A stretch of DNA of 64,000 nucleotides from Pedobacter sp. MC2016-24 (GTDB lineage: Bacteria > Bacteroidota > Bacteroidia > Sphingobacteriales > Sphingobacteriaceae). Made by a program: the position numbers and the translations under genes. Positions 7,857-16,273 of this stretch are shown here, piece after piece (the first letter of the stretch is position 1; each line of letters starts with the position of its first letter). The stretch covers positions 558,001-622,000 of the forward strand of contig NZ_JADFBX010000002.1 in assembly GCF_015223055.1 (NCBI RefSeq), written 5' to 3'. Below the pieces are notes generated by a model. The model made no database searches. It was not told the DNA's origin and saw only the letters and a list, made by a program, of their open reading frames with translations.

Positions 7857-9737
7857 TTAAGATCTGCGTCTTCTATCGCTGCCACTGCTTCCACCTTCGC
7901 GTCTGCCACCACCAGCATTTCCACCTCTGTCTTCACGGCTTCTTCCAGAGAAATCCCTGAAACCACCACCGCTATTCCCGCCTTCACGTTTGCCGCCACC
8001 GCCATAGCTTTTGCGTTCGCCGCCTTCGCGTCTTCCACCGCCGTAACTTCCGCCTTCACGTCTTCCACCGCCACCAAAGCCGCCACGACTACGACCAGCG
8101 CCACCGCCGCCTTCACCATCAGCTGTTTTTTCAATTCTAACACCGCGGTTGTTAAACTCAACACCTTTAAAGTTGTTGAATAAAGATTCCACAGTTGCAT
8201 TTTCAACTTCAAAGAATGAATAAACACCCTTTAGGTCGATCTTACCAATGCTTTTTCCACTGATTTTACCGTTATTACATACAAAAGATAACAAGTCGCC
8301 TCTTGTAAAGTCATCAACAGAACCGACGTTGATAAACAAACGGGTATAACCTTCGCTGCTTCTTGCACCTCTTTCTCCACGTTCACCGCGCTCACCTCTG
8401 TCATCAGCTGAAGAGTTCAAATCAGGTGCATTTTTGTAATACTCTAAAAAGCGGTTAAACTCTAAAGATGCAAAACGTTTGATCACCTCATCTTTGCTCA
8501 GTTCTTCAAACTCAGCCATAATGCGCGGCATATACTGCTCAATCTGGCTTTCGTTAACTTCTACATTATGAACTTTGTGAACTAAAGAGAACAGTTGTTT
8601 TTCGCAAACATCAAAACCAGTAGGCAATTCAGCTTTAGTAAACTGTTTACCAATGATTCTTTCAATCTGACGGATTTTACCAATTTCTTTAGAGTTTACG
8701 ATACAAATCGAAATACCTGTTTTACCAGCACGACCAGTACGGCCACTACGGTGGGTATAACTTTCAATTTCGTCAGGTAATGAGTAATTGATTACGTGTG
8801 TCACGTTGTTTACATCAATACCACGCGCAGCAACGTCAGTAGCAATCAGCAACTGCATGTTACGCTCACGGAAACGCTGCATTACTTTATCACGTTGTTG
8901 TTGAGACAAATCTCCGTGTAAAGCATCGGCATTGTAACCATCTTTAATCAGGTGCTCAGCTACATCTTGTGTATCCAATTTGGTTTTACAGAAAACAACT
9001 GCAAAAATTTCCGGATTGAAATCCACAATGCGTTTTAAAGCTGCGTATTTATCTCTTGCACGTACAATATAGTACTCATGCTCAATATTTACGTTACCTG
9101 TGTTTTTAGTACCCATGGTTAACTCAACCGGTGAGTCCATGTAGTTCTTAGCTATTCTTCTAACCTCAGGAGGCATAGTTGCTGAGAATAACCATGTTTT
9201 TTTGTCGTCAGGTGTAGTAGACAAAATATCGTTAATGTCTTCCTGGAAACCCATGTTTAACATTTCGTCGGCTTCGTCTAACACTACGTATTTCACGTTT
9301 GTGAAATCAATAGCTTTACGGCCAATAATGTCCAACATGCGGCCCGGTGTAGCCACTACAATTTGTACACCGTTTCTAATTTCACGCAGCTGCTGCATAA
9401 TGTTTGCGCCACCGTAAACGGCAACGACATTAGCACCACTGATGTTTTTTGAGAAATTCTTGATGTCGCTAGTAATTTGCAAGCAAAGCTCTCTGGTAGG
9501 GCATAAAATCAATGCCTGAGGCTTATTGCTCTTAAAGTCTATCAATTCTAACAGCGGCAAACCAAATGCGGCTGTTTTTCCTGTTCCTGTTTGGGCCAAA
9601 CCAACAAAATCGTTATTGCCCTCTAACAGCACAGGAATACTTTGTTCCTGAATAGGTGTTGGATTTTCGAAACCTAAATCCTTTACAGCATTAACAACGT
9701 CATCACTTATCCCCAATTTACTAAATGGGTTTATCAT
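7857..9737 (-). CDS. DEAD-box RNA helicase with DbpA-type RNA-binding domain and RGG tail
   Basis: ATP-dependent RNA unwinding, probably in ribosome assembly or mRNA turnover. In 626 residues the order is: Q motif (NPTPIQEQS) near 25-33, Walker A AQTGTGKT at 48-55, PTRELC, TPGRML, DEAD, SAT, then the helicase C half with HRSGRTGRAG. A linker of repeated GERGERG follows, then a DbpA-like RRM of about 75 residues (YTRLFINVGSVDDF), then a tail of about 85 residues of GGG, RREGG and RGG units. The tail's codons create a long false frame on plus and another on minus. Transcribed alone from a textbook promoter at 9759-9788. Similar to CshA/DeaD/RhlE; the exact subfamily is not decided. Confidence 0.95.
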   Translation of the reverse strand: MINPFSKLGISDDVVNAVKDLGFENPTPIQEQSIPVLLEGNNDFVGLAQTGTGKTAAFGLPLLELIDFKSNKPQALILCPTRELCLQITSDIKNFSKNISGANVVAVYGGANIMQQLREIRNGVQIVVATPGRMLDIIGRKAIDFTNVKYVVLDEADEMLNMGFQEDINDILSTTPDDKKTWLFSATMPPEVRRIAKNYMDSPVELTMGTKNTGNVNIEHEYYIVRARDKYAALKRIVDFNPEIFAVVFCKTKLDTQDVAEHLIKDGYNADALHGDLSQQQRDKVMQRFRERNMQLLIATDVAARGIDVNNVTHVINYSLPDEIESYTHRSGRTGRAGKTGISICIVNSKEIGKIRQIERIIGKQFTKAELPTGFDVCEKQLFSLVHKVHNVEVNESQIEQYMPRIMAEFEELSKDEVIKRFASLEFNRFLEYYKNAPDLNSSADDRGERGERGERGARSSEGYTRLFINVGSVDDFTRGDLLSFVCNNGKISGKSIGKIDLKGVYSFFEVENATVESLFNNFKGVEFNNRGVRIEKTADGEGGGGAGRSRGGFGGGGRREGGSYGGGRREGGERKSYGGGGKREGGNSGGGFRDFSGRSREDRGGNAGGGRREGGSSGSDRRRRS

Positions 9738-9758
9738 GTATTATAATTTATTAAGCCG

Positions 9759-9788
9759 CAAAGGTAAGTTTAATTATTGGTATTTCAA
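9759..9788 (-). promoter_or_regulatory. Promoter of the DEAD-box helicase gene
   Basis: On minus, TTG (9786-9788) is followed after 19 bp by TACCTTTG (9759-9766), matching the Bacteroidota -33/-7 consensus. The helicase ATG is about 21 bp downstream of the -7 element, giving a leader of roughly 15-20 nt. Confidence 0.75.
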
Positions 9789-9821
9789 CGCGGCCTAACT
9801 AAATAAAAATGAGCTGCTTAA

Positions 9822-10289
9822 TTATCTAAGCCTGTCGGCCGACCTTAATAATTGCTCGTCTTTACGTATTCCACGTATCGCCAGTGCACAAAATATGATC
9901 GCTAAAAGTAATAAAATGGCACCTGAACCTACTGAGGCATTGGTTAGTCCGCCAGGTAAATGTTGCCCGTAAACGCTGCTCCAGCCAGCAAGTACCAGAA
10001 CCAAAACAATACTTACTGCAGCAATTCTTTTTTGAGCAGACCTGTTTTTAAACGCGAAAATATTGAAAAAGCAAATTGCAGCTAAAGCAATGTTTGCAAT
10101 CATCAGTGGTAAGAAAGGTTCTATAATTAAGCCATTGCCCGAGGCAGCGTTCGTTTTTTGATGCAGTCCGTTAGTATAAATGCTATAGGCTGTAGCATCT
10201 ACATTTTTGGTAATTAAAGGCAAAAACAGTAAGCTGATCAGCGTTAAGGTGGCTAAAAGAAGCCATATAGATTGCACTCTTTGTATCAT
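9822..10289 (-). CDS. DUF4293 family membrane protein
   Basis: A 155-residue inner-membrane protein found in Bacteroidota. It starts with the typical MIQRVQSIWLLLA and ends with RSADRLR, both hallmarks of DUF4293. Four transmembrane helices are visible: about 8-27, 57-80, 88-107 and 120-140, with a polar loop (about 28-56) between the first two. No enzymatic motif is seen and the function is unknown. It is divergent from truA, with its own promoter at 10309-10338. Family call from characteristic termini, without a profile search. Confidence 0.85.
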   Translation of the reverse strand: MIQRVQSIWLLLATLTLISLLFLPLITKNVDATAYSIYTNGLHQKTNAASGNGLIIEPFLPLMIANIALAAICFFNIFAFKNRSAQKRIAAVSIVLVLVLAGWSSVYGQHLPGGLTNASVGSGAILLLLAIIFCALAIRGIRKDEQLLRSADRLR

Positions 10290-10308
10290 ATCAGTTCAAT
10301 AATTTCAA

Positions 10309-10338
10309 CAAATATATTAAAAGGAGGATAGTAACCAA
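10309..10338 (-). promoter_or_regulatory. Promoter of the DUF4293 gene
   Basis: On minus, TTG (10336-10338) is separated by 19 bp from TATATTTG (10309-10316). Both elements and the spacing match the Bacteroidota housekeeping consensus; the ATG at 10289 is about 19 bp further. Confidence 0.75.
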
Positions 10339-10359
10339 TCTGATATCCGATTAAAAAGA

Positions 10360-10367
10360 TAATTTTG
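10360..10367 (+). promoter_or_regulatory. Candidate -7 element overlapping the proposed truA start
   Basis: TAATTTTG matches TAnnTTTG, but its last G is the first base of the GTG that opens the truA frame. If real, transcription starts near 10372 and translation would have to begin at TTG 10373 on an almost leaderless message. No matching -33 TTG was found, so the match may be fortuitous. Confidence 0.3.
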
Positions 10368-11146
10368 TGGTATTGAAGACACAACGTTATTTTATTGAAT
10401 TATCGTACGACGGGAGTACTTATCATGGTTGGCAAATCCAGCCCAATGCTAGTACCGTACAGGAATGTCTGGATAAAGCACTGAGCATTTATTTCCGCCA
10501 GCCTATAGCCTCTTTGGGTTGTGGCCGTACCGATGCCGGCGTACATGCCACCCAGTTTTATGCACATTTTGACCTGAAAATTCCAGTAGACGAAACAGAG
10601 GGGGAAAAACCTGTAGCCATTGAACGTTCCGTAACTGGCATCAATTCCCTGCTTCCTTATCAAATTGCAGTAAAACGTGTATTTGAAGTCGAGAATGAGG
10701 CTCATGCCCGCTTTGGGGCTACAGAACGTGCCTATCATTATCACCTTCATTTCCATAAAGATCCTTTTAAATTAAACCGTTCCTGGCTTTTTAAGGGTGA
10801 ATTAGATGTGGAAGCGATGAACCAAGCTGCCAAAATATTGCTCAATCACATTGATTTCTCTTGTTTTAGCAAATCCCATACGCAAACGTTTACCAATAAC
10901 TGCAAAATAACTGAAGCTTTTTTTGAGGTTGAGGAAGATGGTTTGAAGTTCACCATACGGGCCGACCGCTTTCTCAGAAATATGGTGCGAGCTGTGGTAG
11001 GCACTTTAATTCGCATCGGGAAAAAGGAAATTAATGCCAGACAATTTGAAGAAATTATTGTGAGTAAAAACAGAAGCAATGCCGGGCAGAGTGTTCCAGC
11101 CTGTGGCTTATATCTGGTGAATGTCATTTATCCCTTTGTCCAATAA
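10367..11146 (+). CDS. truA: tRNA pseudouridine(38-40) synthase TruA
   Basis: Converts uridines 38-40 of the tRNA anticodon arm to pseudouridine. The frame begins with GTG and gives 259 residues, a normal length. RYFIELSYDGSTYHGWQIQP is the conserved TruA N-terminus. The catalytic Asp is in GCGRTDAGVHATQF near residue 57, and FLRNMVRAVVGTLI is the C-terminal signature. No ATG occurs near the N-terminus, so the start must be GTG 10367 or TTG 10373; the second leaves all conserved residues intact. It is followed after 2 bp by an ABC exporter and is probably cotranscribed with it. A strong SD-like AAGGAGG at 10321-10327 is too far upstream to serve this start. Confidence 0.93.
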   Translation: MVLKTQRYFIELSYDGSTYHGWQIQPNASTVQECLDKALSIYFRQPIASLGCGRTDAGVHATQFYAHFDLKIPVDETEGEKPVAIERSVTGINSLLPYQIAVKRVFEVENEAHARFGATERAYHYHLHFHKDPFKLNRSWLFKGELDVEAMNQAAKILLNHIDFSCFSKSHTQTFTNNCKITEAFFEVEEDGLKFTIRADRFLRNMVRAVVGTLIRIGKKEINARQFEEIIVSKNRSNAGQSVPACGLYLVNVIYPFVQ

Positions 11147-11148
11147 CT

Positions 11149-12903
11149 ATGTCTAAAATAACCGGAGATGCCTTAAATGTAGGTTTGTTAAAACGGGTTT
11201 TTCAATATGTAAAGCCTTATCGCAGGATTTTTATCCTGTCGATCATTTTAACCATTCTGCTAGCCCTCATTGCGCCGGCCCGTCCTTTCCTGATTCAATA
11301 TACCCTTGACCATTACATCATGACCGGGCAGTATGGTGGACTTTTAAACATGACCGTACTCATGCTGGTCTTGTTAATTGTGCAGGCAGGCATTCAGTTT
11401 AGTCATACTTTACTGACCAATACGCTCGGACAGTCGGCCATTCGTGATCTGCGGATCAATGTGTTTAACCATATCAGTAGTCTAAGGCTCAAGTATTTTG
11501 ACAATACACCTATCGGGCAATTGATTACCCGTACCGTTTCAGATCTGGAAACTATTGCCGAAATCTTCTCGGAAGGGTTAATTGTCATCATTGGAGATAT
11601 TTTGATGGTCATTGTGATCATCGGTGTGATGGTGTACCGCGACTGGGCATTGACCCTGGTTGTTTTGTTACCTATGCCCTTACTCATCATCGCCACTTCT
11701 ATATTTCAAAAAGCCATCAAGTCTGCTTTCCAGGAAATCAGAACCGAGGTGTCTAATTTAAACACCTATCTGCAAGAGCATATTTCCGGTATTTCCATCA
11801 TCCAGTATTTTGCACGTGAAGAGCAGGAGTATAAAAAGTTTGTTAAGATTAATGCCCGCTACCGCGATGCCAATATTCGCTCCAACTGGTATTATTCGAT
11901 ATTTTTCCCCGTAGTAGAGATCATTTCTGCCATGTCGCTCGGCCTCCTTGTATGGTACGGATCCAGAAGCATATTGGCCAAACCACTATCCGTTACACCA
12001 GGAACTATTGCCGAATTTATCATGTACATCAGTATGCTGTTCCGCCCCATCCGCGAGCTTGCCGATAAATTCAATACCCTGCAAATGGGAATGGTAGGGG
12101 CTGAGCGGGTATTTAAAGTGCTCGATACACAGGAAGTAACAAAGAATGACGGAACTTTTGTTCCTGCAAAGATGCAGGGAGCCATTTCATTCGATCATGT
12201 ATGGTTTGCATATAATGATGATCACTATGTTCTGAAAGATATTTCCTTCCAGGTAAAGGCCGGTAAAACCATTGCTTTGGTTGGTGCCACAGGGGCAGGT
12301 AAATCATCTACAATCAATATTCTAAACCGTTTTTATGAAATTCAAAAAGGAGAGATCAAAATTGATGGCGTTAAAATCCAGGACTATGAACTGAATTTCC
12401 TGCGCAGCAATATTGCTACGGTATTGCAGGATGTGTTTTTGTTTTCCGATACGATTTTCAACAACATCACACTCAATAATCCGGACATTGGCATGGAACA
12501 GGTGGTAGATGCGGCGAAGAAAGTAGGTGCACATGATTTTATTGAGCGCTTACCTGGCGGTTATCAATACAATGTAATGGAACGTGGGGCTACATTGTCT
12601 GCAGGTCAGGCACAGCTTATTTCCTTTATCCGGGCGCTGGTTTATAATCCTTCTATCCTGGTATTGGATGAGGCGACTTCTTCTGTAGATACAGAAACAG
12701 AAATGCTGATTCAGCATGCCATTGAGAACCTGATGCAGGGACGCACCTCTATTGTGATTGCACACCGTCTATCGACCATTCAAAAGGCCGATCAGATTAT
12801 GGTGCTGGATAAAGGGGAAATTAAAGAAATTGGCACACATCAGGAATTGCTGAGGCTAAATGGCTATTATAAAAAGTTATATGATTTGCAGTTTAAAAAT
12901 TAA
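11149..12903 (+). CDS. ABC exporter, fused membrane and ATPase domains
   Basis: A half-transporter of 584 residues, MsbA/MdlB-like, that dimerises to export lipids, drugs or peptides. Six transmembrane helices lie within about 25-310. The ATPase domain has Walker A GATGAGKS at 379-386, Q-loop Gln near 427 (VLQDVFLF), signature LSAGQ at 483-487 (usually LSGGQ), Walker B ILVLDE at 503-508, and the switch His in IAHRLS. It starts 2 bp after truA, so it is translationally linked, a pairing that gives no clue to the substrate. It converges on the arr gene with 3 bp between stops and no hairpin. Confidence 0.93.
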   Translation: MSKITGDALNVGLLKRVFQYVKPYRRIFILSIILTILLALIAPARPFLIQYTLDHYIMTGQYGGLLNMTVLMLVLLIVQAGIQFSHTLLTNTLGQSAIRDLRINVFNHISSLRLKYFDNTPIGQLITRTVSDLETIAEIFSEGLIVIIGDILMVIVIIGVMVYRDWALTLVVLLPMPLLIIATSIFQKAIKSAFQEIRTEVSNLNTYLQEHISGISIIQYFAREEQEYKKFVKINARYRDANIRSNWYYSIFFPVVEIISAMSLGLLVWYGSRSILAKPLSVTPGTIAEFIMYISMLFRPIRELADKFNTLQMGMVGAERVFKVLDTQEVTKNDGTFVPAKMQGAISFDHVWFAYNDDHYVLKDISFQVKAGKTIALVGATGAGKSSTINILNRFYEIQKGEIKIDGVKIQDYELNFLRSNIATVLQDVFLFSDTIFNNITLNNPDIGMEQVVDAAKKVGAHDFIERLPGGYQYNVMERGATLSAGQAQLISFIRALVYNPSILVLDEATSSVDTETEMLIQHAIENLMQGRTSIVIAHRLSTIQKADQIMVLDKGEIKEIGTHQELLRLNGYYKKLYDLQFKN

Positions 12904-12906
12904 GCG

Positions 12907-13350
12907 TTACTCTTCAATCGTATCTATACCTTTTTCTTTAAGATTTTTCAATCCGTTTTTCATTGCTTCAACCTGCTCAGGCGAGTGTCTTTGCCAGATG
13001 GTTACTTCGCCAACTACTTTAAACGGATGTTCTGAGCGGTATGACATTGTAGGGTTCCCGGGAAATTTTTTATCCGTTACATTCGGATCATCCTCGATGT
13101 AGCCCGTTGCTTCAACCAGGTAAATTCTTTCCCGGCCATCACCTGCGGCAAGCGTTGCTCCCCAAATGGCTGCATGTAAAGTGGATGTTGCATAAACGTG
13201 TTTTAGTTGTCTATCGGCAAAGTTGGATATAAAACCAACTTCAATAAAATCTCCAATCTTTAAATCTGCCTTTGTTCCGTGAAAATAAGTTTGGGCAAAT
13301 GGAGCAGAGCCTGGAGTTTCGTTTTTGTTTTCTGATTGAATCGTAGCCAT
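12907..13350 (-). CDS. arr: Rifampin ADP-ribosyltransferase (Arr family)
   Basis: Transfers ADP-ribose from NAD+ to the ansa-chain hydroxyl of rifamycins and so inactivates them. It has 147 residues, close to the ~140 usual for Arr. Diagnostic stretches are YFHGTKADLKIGDFIEVGF, LHAAIWGATLAAGDGRERIY and the very characteristic EDDPNVTDKKFPGNPTMSYR followed by VVGEVTIW. The N-terminus has a ~15-residue Ser/Asn-rich extension. It stands alone, with no mobile-element sign nearby and composition like its neighbours, so it looks like a resident gene. That it confers resistance is inferred from family only. Confidence 0.93.
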   Translation of the reverse strand: MATIQSENKNETPGSAPFAQTYFHGTKADLKIGDFIEVGFISNFADRQLKHVYATSTLHAAIWGATLAAGDGRERIYLVEATGYIEDDPNVTDKKFPGNPTMSYRSEHPFKVVGEVTIWQRHSPEQVEAMKNGLKNLKEKGIDTIEE

Positions 13351-13383
13351 AGGATGGTTATAAAAGTATGCTGAGATTTTAAA

Positions 13384-14211
13384 TCAAAGTATAGGTTTGA
13401 TTGCCTTAATCATCAATTTAGAAATGATATTATAGCCCTGATCCGAAGGGTGCAATCCATCATATGTCATTGCACCGGCTTCAACCGGGTATGGGTATTC
13501 ATCTTTTAACGGATCGAATGGTAGGCCGATGTATGCCGGGTAACTAAAGTTTTTGTAAAATCCGGTTTTAGTATCTTTCAGGCGCTTATATTTTACTACA
13601 TGTTTTACAGCCAGTTTTTTCTCGTTATATAAGTCTACTACTTTTAGTTTTTCATATTCAGCAATCTCTTTTACTGCATTGGCGAACTGAGCTAAGGATT
13701 GCCCATCTTTAGGTTTATAGGAACCGTAAGCATTGTTTTTTGCGTTTTTGATATACACAAAATCTCCACGTTGCATTGGTGTCATGAGGATGATTTCAGC
13801 TTTAGGATTAAGTTCGCGCAGCTTATTGATGATGATGCGGTAAGAGGCATAAAAAGTTTCATTACCTTTTCCATTGGTATAGTCGGCCAGAGTGCCTATT
13901 GTCCGGCCATGCCACCAGTCGTTGGTTCCCAGGAACACAGAGTAGATGTCAGATTTTTTCAAGTCAAGTTTCTCTATTTTCTCTGCAATTCCTCCTGCAG
14001 TCCAGCCATTGTGGCCCTGATTAATGTATTTTACAGCAGGAAGCTTTTCAGTAACCATGGTCATATAACCTTTGCTGATCCGATTTTGCGTTTCTTCCGG
14101 ATGTTCATTCATATAAGTAATGGAATCGCCAATGGCAGTCCACAACACTTGCTGACCGCTAAAAGAGGTGAATAGCAGTAATAAAGGCAATAGGAATAAC
14201 AGTTTTTTCAT
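13384..14211 (-). CDS. Exported SGNH/GDSL hydrolase
   Basis: A 275-residue serine esterase with a signal peptide (MKKLLFLLPLLLLFTSFSGQ). Block I is GDSIT at 28-32 with the nucleophile Ser, block II has the conserved Gly in GHNGWTAGG, block III is LGTNDWW with the oxyanion Asn, and block V is DGLHPSDQG with the catalytic Asp and His. Such enzymes deacetylate sugars or hydrolyse lipids in the periplasm or outside; the substrate cannot be read from sequence. It lies 92 bp downstream of the di-haem peroxidase gene on the same strand; the two may share a transcript. Confidence 0.9.
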   Translation of the reverse strand: MKKLLFLLPLLLLFTSFSGQQVLWTAIGDSITYMNEHPEETQNRISKGYMTMVTEKLPAVKYINQGHNGWTAGGIAEKIEKLDLKKSDIYSVFLGTNDWWHGRTIGTLADYTNGKGNETFYASYRIIINKLRELNPKAEIILMTPMQRGDFVYIKNAKNNAYGSYKPKDGQSLAQFANAVKEIAEYEKLKVVDLYNEKKLAVKHVVKYKRLKDTKTGFYKNFSYPAYIGLPFDPLKDEYPYPVEAGAMTYDGLHPSDQGYNIISKLMIKAIKPIL

Positions 14212-14303
14212 TAAAGTTTATGGTATTGTTTTGAAGTTTGAAATTAGCTTTTTTTATTGAATTGTCTTAGCAAGAGAAGTAGGTTGGTTTAAAGACAATT
14301 GCA

Positions 14304-15332
14304 TTAATAATTTCCCTGTCGGATAAATATCGGATCGGTTAGGGTATTCAAAAATGCCAGAAGTTGCTTTTTCTCAGTGCTGTTTAACGGAATTCCTGCC
14401 TTGCCGTTGGTATACAGCGCACTGTCTAATCCTTTAGTCTGATTTATGCCATTGCTGTAATGCTCCAACACCTGTGCTAAGGTCGTGAAACGGCCGTCAT
14501 GCATGTAAGGTGAACTCAGCCCTATGTTTCTGAGGCTTGGCACTTTAAATTTTCCCATATCTTCCGCTTTTTTAGTCAGCGTTCCCCTACCTTGGTCGGC
14601 GGTTGTTCCGGTACCTGCATTTCTCAATGATTCGTCGGTAAATAATTCACCTGCGTGACAAGGGCTGCATTTTTGTCTGAATAAAGTTAATCCTCTATGC
14701 TCTTCAAGCGTATAATTCAAGCTTTCCTGTCTGGAATAGGCATCGTACCGGGAATTGGAGGTAACCAGGGTCTCGAGGTAATCTTTGAATACCTTCATGA
14801 GTCGTTCTTCGGTAATTTCTTCCGTTCCAAATACCTTTTGGAATTGCTTTTTATAACTGTCCGATTTATTTAGTCGCGCTAAAACTACCGGTATGCTGGA
14901 AGCCATTTCTACAGGACTTTGAATGGCATTGGCTACTGTTTGTGATAGAAGATGTGCCCTTGCATCAGCAAAATAACTTTTTTTCCATTGCAGGTTCATC
15001 AAAGCCGGTGTATTCCTGGCGGCATGAACAGTGTCGCTTCCCTTACTGAAAATGATTCCAGGATCGGAATACGCATTTTCATTTTTATGGCAGGAAGCAC
15101 ATGACACGCTGCGGTCGGCAGATAAGCCTGGGTCTTGAAATAGTGTGCGGCCTAAGGAAATTCCTTTTAGTGTAGCGATGTTGGTATCTGCAGGTAGTTT
15201 AGGGAAATTTAAAGGCTGATTGGGCGCCATTTTTGAATCGGAAGACGAAAACAAAAAGCCAAAAGCCAGGATACCGAAGCTGACAGCCAGCATAACTAAT
15301 ATAATGATTTTCCCTTTTTGTTGTCCTGCCAT
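14304..15332 (-). CDS. Di-haem cytochrome c peroxidase (CcpA/MauG family)
   Basis: Periplasmic reduction of hydrogen peroxide with electrons from cytochrome c. In 342 residues there is an N-terminal membrane anchor or uncleaved signal (about 8-29), a first haem site CASCH at 78-82, a second CSPCH at 222-226, and the YMHDGRF motif at 276-282, whose Met can ligate the high-potential haem. Two CxxCH motifs, their spacing, and the PSLRNIGLSSPYMHDGRF stretch are diagnostic. Many Bacteroidota have these near SusCD or iron loci; here the upstream neighbour is an AraC regulator on the same strand. Confidence 0.93.
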   Translation of the reverse strand: MAGQQKGKIIILVMLAVSFGILAFGFLFSSSDSKMAPNQPLNFPKLPADTNIATLKGISLGRTLFQDPGLSADRSVSCASCHKNENAYSDPGIIFSKGSDTVHAARNTPALMNLQWKKSYFADARAHLLSQTVANAIQSPVEMASSIPVVLARLNKSDSYKKQFQKVFGTEEITEERLMKVFKDYLETLVTSNSRYDAYSRQESLNYTLEEHRGLTLFRQKCSPCHAGELFTDESLRNAGTGTTADQGRGTLTKKAEDMGKFKVPSLRNIGLSSPYMHDGRFTTLAQVLEHYSNGINQTKGLDSALYTNGKAGIPLNSTEKKQLLAFLNTLTDPIFIRQGNY

Positions 15333-15393
15333 ATCACCCTATTGTATAGCACGTATTGACGGGCTAAACTTTGAAGCCGCAAAAGTAAGTAAT

Positions 15394-16176
15394 TTATCCA
15401 ACAATCATGTCTTGCGGACGTAAACCCAGTACATTGTAAAACGTATTGCTGAAAGTAGATACACTGTCATACCCCACTTGAAGCGCTACACTTTTTACAG
15501 TTTCTCCGGTAACGGAAAGCAACTCAACTGCCTTAATGATTTTGTAAAGCTTGATGTAGCCTGCTACGGTAATGCCGATGTCTTGCTTAAATAACCGCTC
15601 CATGGTACGGGCAGAAAGATTGAATTTTGAGGCGACTTCAGGGATTTTAATATCGTTGGCTATGTGCCCTGTCAGGTAATCAATCATACTGGCAATCCTG
15701 GGATTCTGTGGGACAGGTAAAACCAGGGGCAGTGCAGATTGAAAGGTAACTGGTAAAATGCCTGCCAGGGCTTTTAAGAAATCAAGTTCCAGCTGATCTT
15801 CTTCTTCCAGCCGGGACCACTGTTCGGTAAACAGGATCATCTCTCTCAATACTTTCGGCGTGTGAAAAATATTGAGCTCCTTAAAAAAGGAATCATCAAC
15901 CGTGTGGTTTAGAAAAATGCAACGTAGATAAACGGGACTAACCGGGCTGGAAGTACGGTGTGCTAAACCCGGCGGGATCCAGGCACAATGGTGTGTAGGC
16001 AGTAAATACGTCCGTTCGGCGGTATGTAAATATTGAACGCCCTTTTCTACAAAGATCAATTGCCCCATATGGTGCGAATGCCACTCATCTGAAAACTTCC
16101 AATCGGCCTCGTGCCATACATAAGCTTGTTTTTGAACCGCATCGACGGTTAAGTGGCAAAATCGGGCACGTTCCAT
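15394..16176 (-). CDS. AraC-family transcriptional regulator with cupin-type sensor domain
   Basis: A 260-residue regulator. The N-terminal half is cupin-like (WHSHHMGQLIFVEKGVQYL, GLAHRTS), as in regulators responding to small molecules. The C-terminal ~90 residues hold two helix-turn-helix units, with the AraC signature LQVGYDSVSTFSNTFYNVLGLRPQ. It is transcribed away from the WrbA-RidA fusion gene with about 97 bp between starts, the usual layout for a regulator controlling its divergent neighbour; that link is inference. A -7 element TATATTTG lies at 16202-16209. Confidence 0.9.
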   Translation of the reverse strand: MERARFCHLTVDAVQKQAYVWHEADWKFSDEWHSHHMGQLIFVEKGVQYLHTAERTYLLPTHHCAWIPPGLAHRTSSPVSPVYLRCIFLNHTVDDSFFKELNIFHTPKVLREMILFTEQWSRLEEEDQLELDFLKALAGILPVTFQSALPLVLPVPQNPRIASMIDYLTGHIANDIKIPEVASKFNLSARTMERLFKQDIGITVAGYIKLYKIIKAVELLSVTGETVKSVALQVGYDSVSTFSNTFYNVLGLRPQDMIVG

Positions 16177-16201
16177 TTGTCGTATTATAACATGTGATTG
16201 G

Positions 16202-16209
16202 CAAATATA
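16202..16209 (-). promoter_or_regulatory. Candidate -7 element of the araC-like gene
   Basis: TATATTTG on minus, 25 bp upstream of the ATG at 16176, matches TAnnTTTG. No TTG was found at the -33 distance, consistent with an activator-dependent or weak promoter. Confidence 0.4.
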
Positions 16210-16273
16210 GATATTTAGTGACAGATTGTTTTACAGACCTTTGTCGGGATAAATCTATATAAACATTTAATAC

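Noticed and set aside
7739..8227. Overlapping long frames on both strands over the helicase 3' end, encoding Ala/Val- or Thr/Ser-rich proteins
   Set aside because: They are shadows of the low-complexity Gly/Arg-rich (RGG) tail of the DEAD-box helicase; the repeats are codon repeats, not a CRISPR or VNTR locus.
10321..10327. AAGGAGG as the ribosome binding site of truA
   Set aside because: It is about 40 nt from the GTG and 46 nt from the TTG; no start codon lies at a usable distance on plus.
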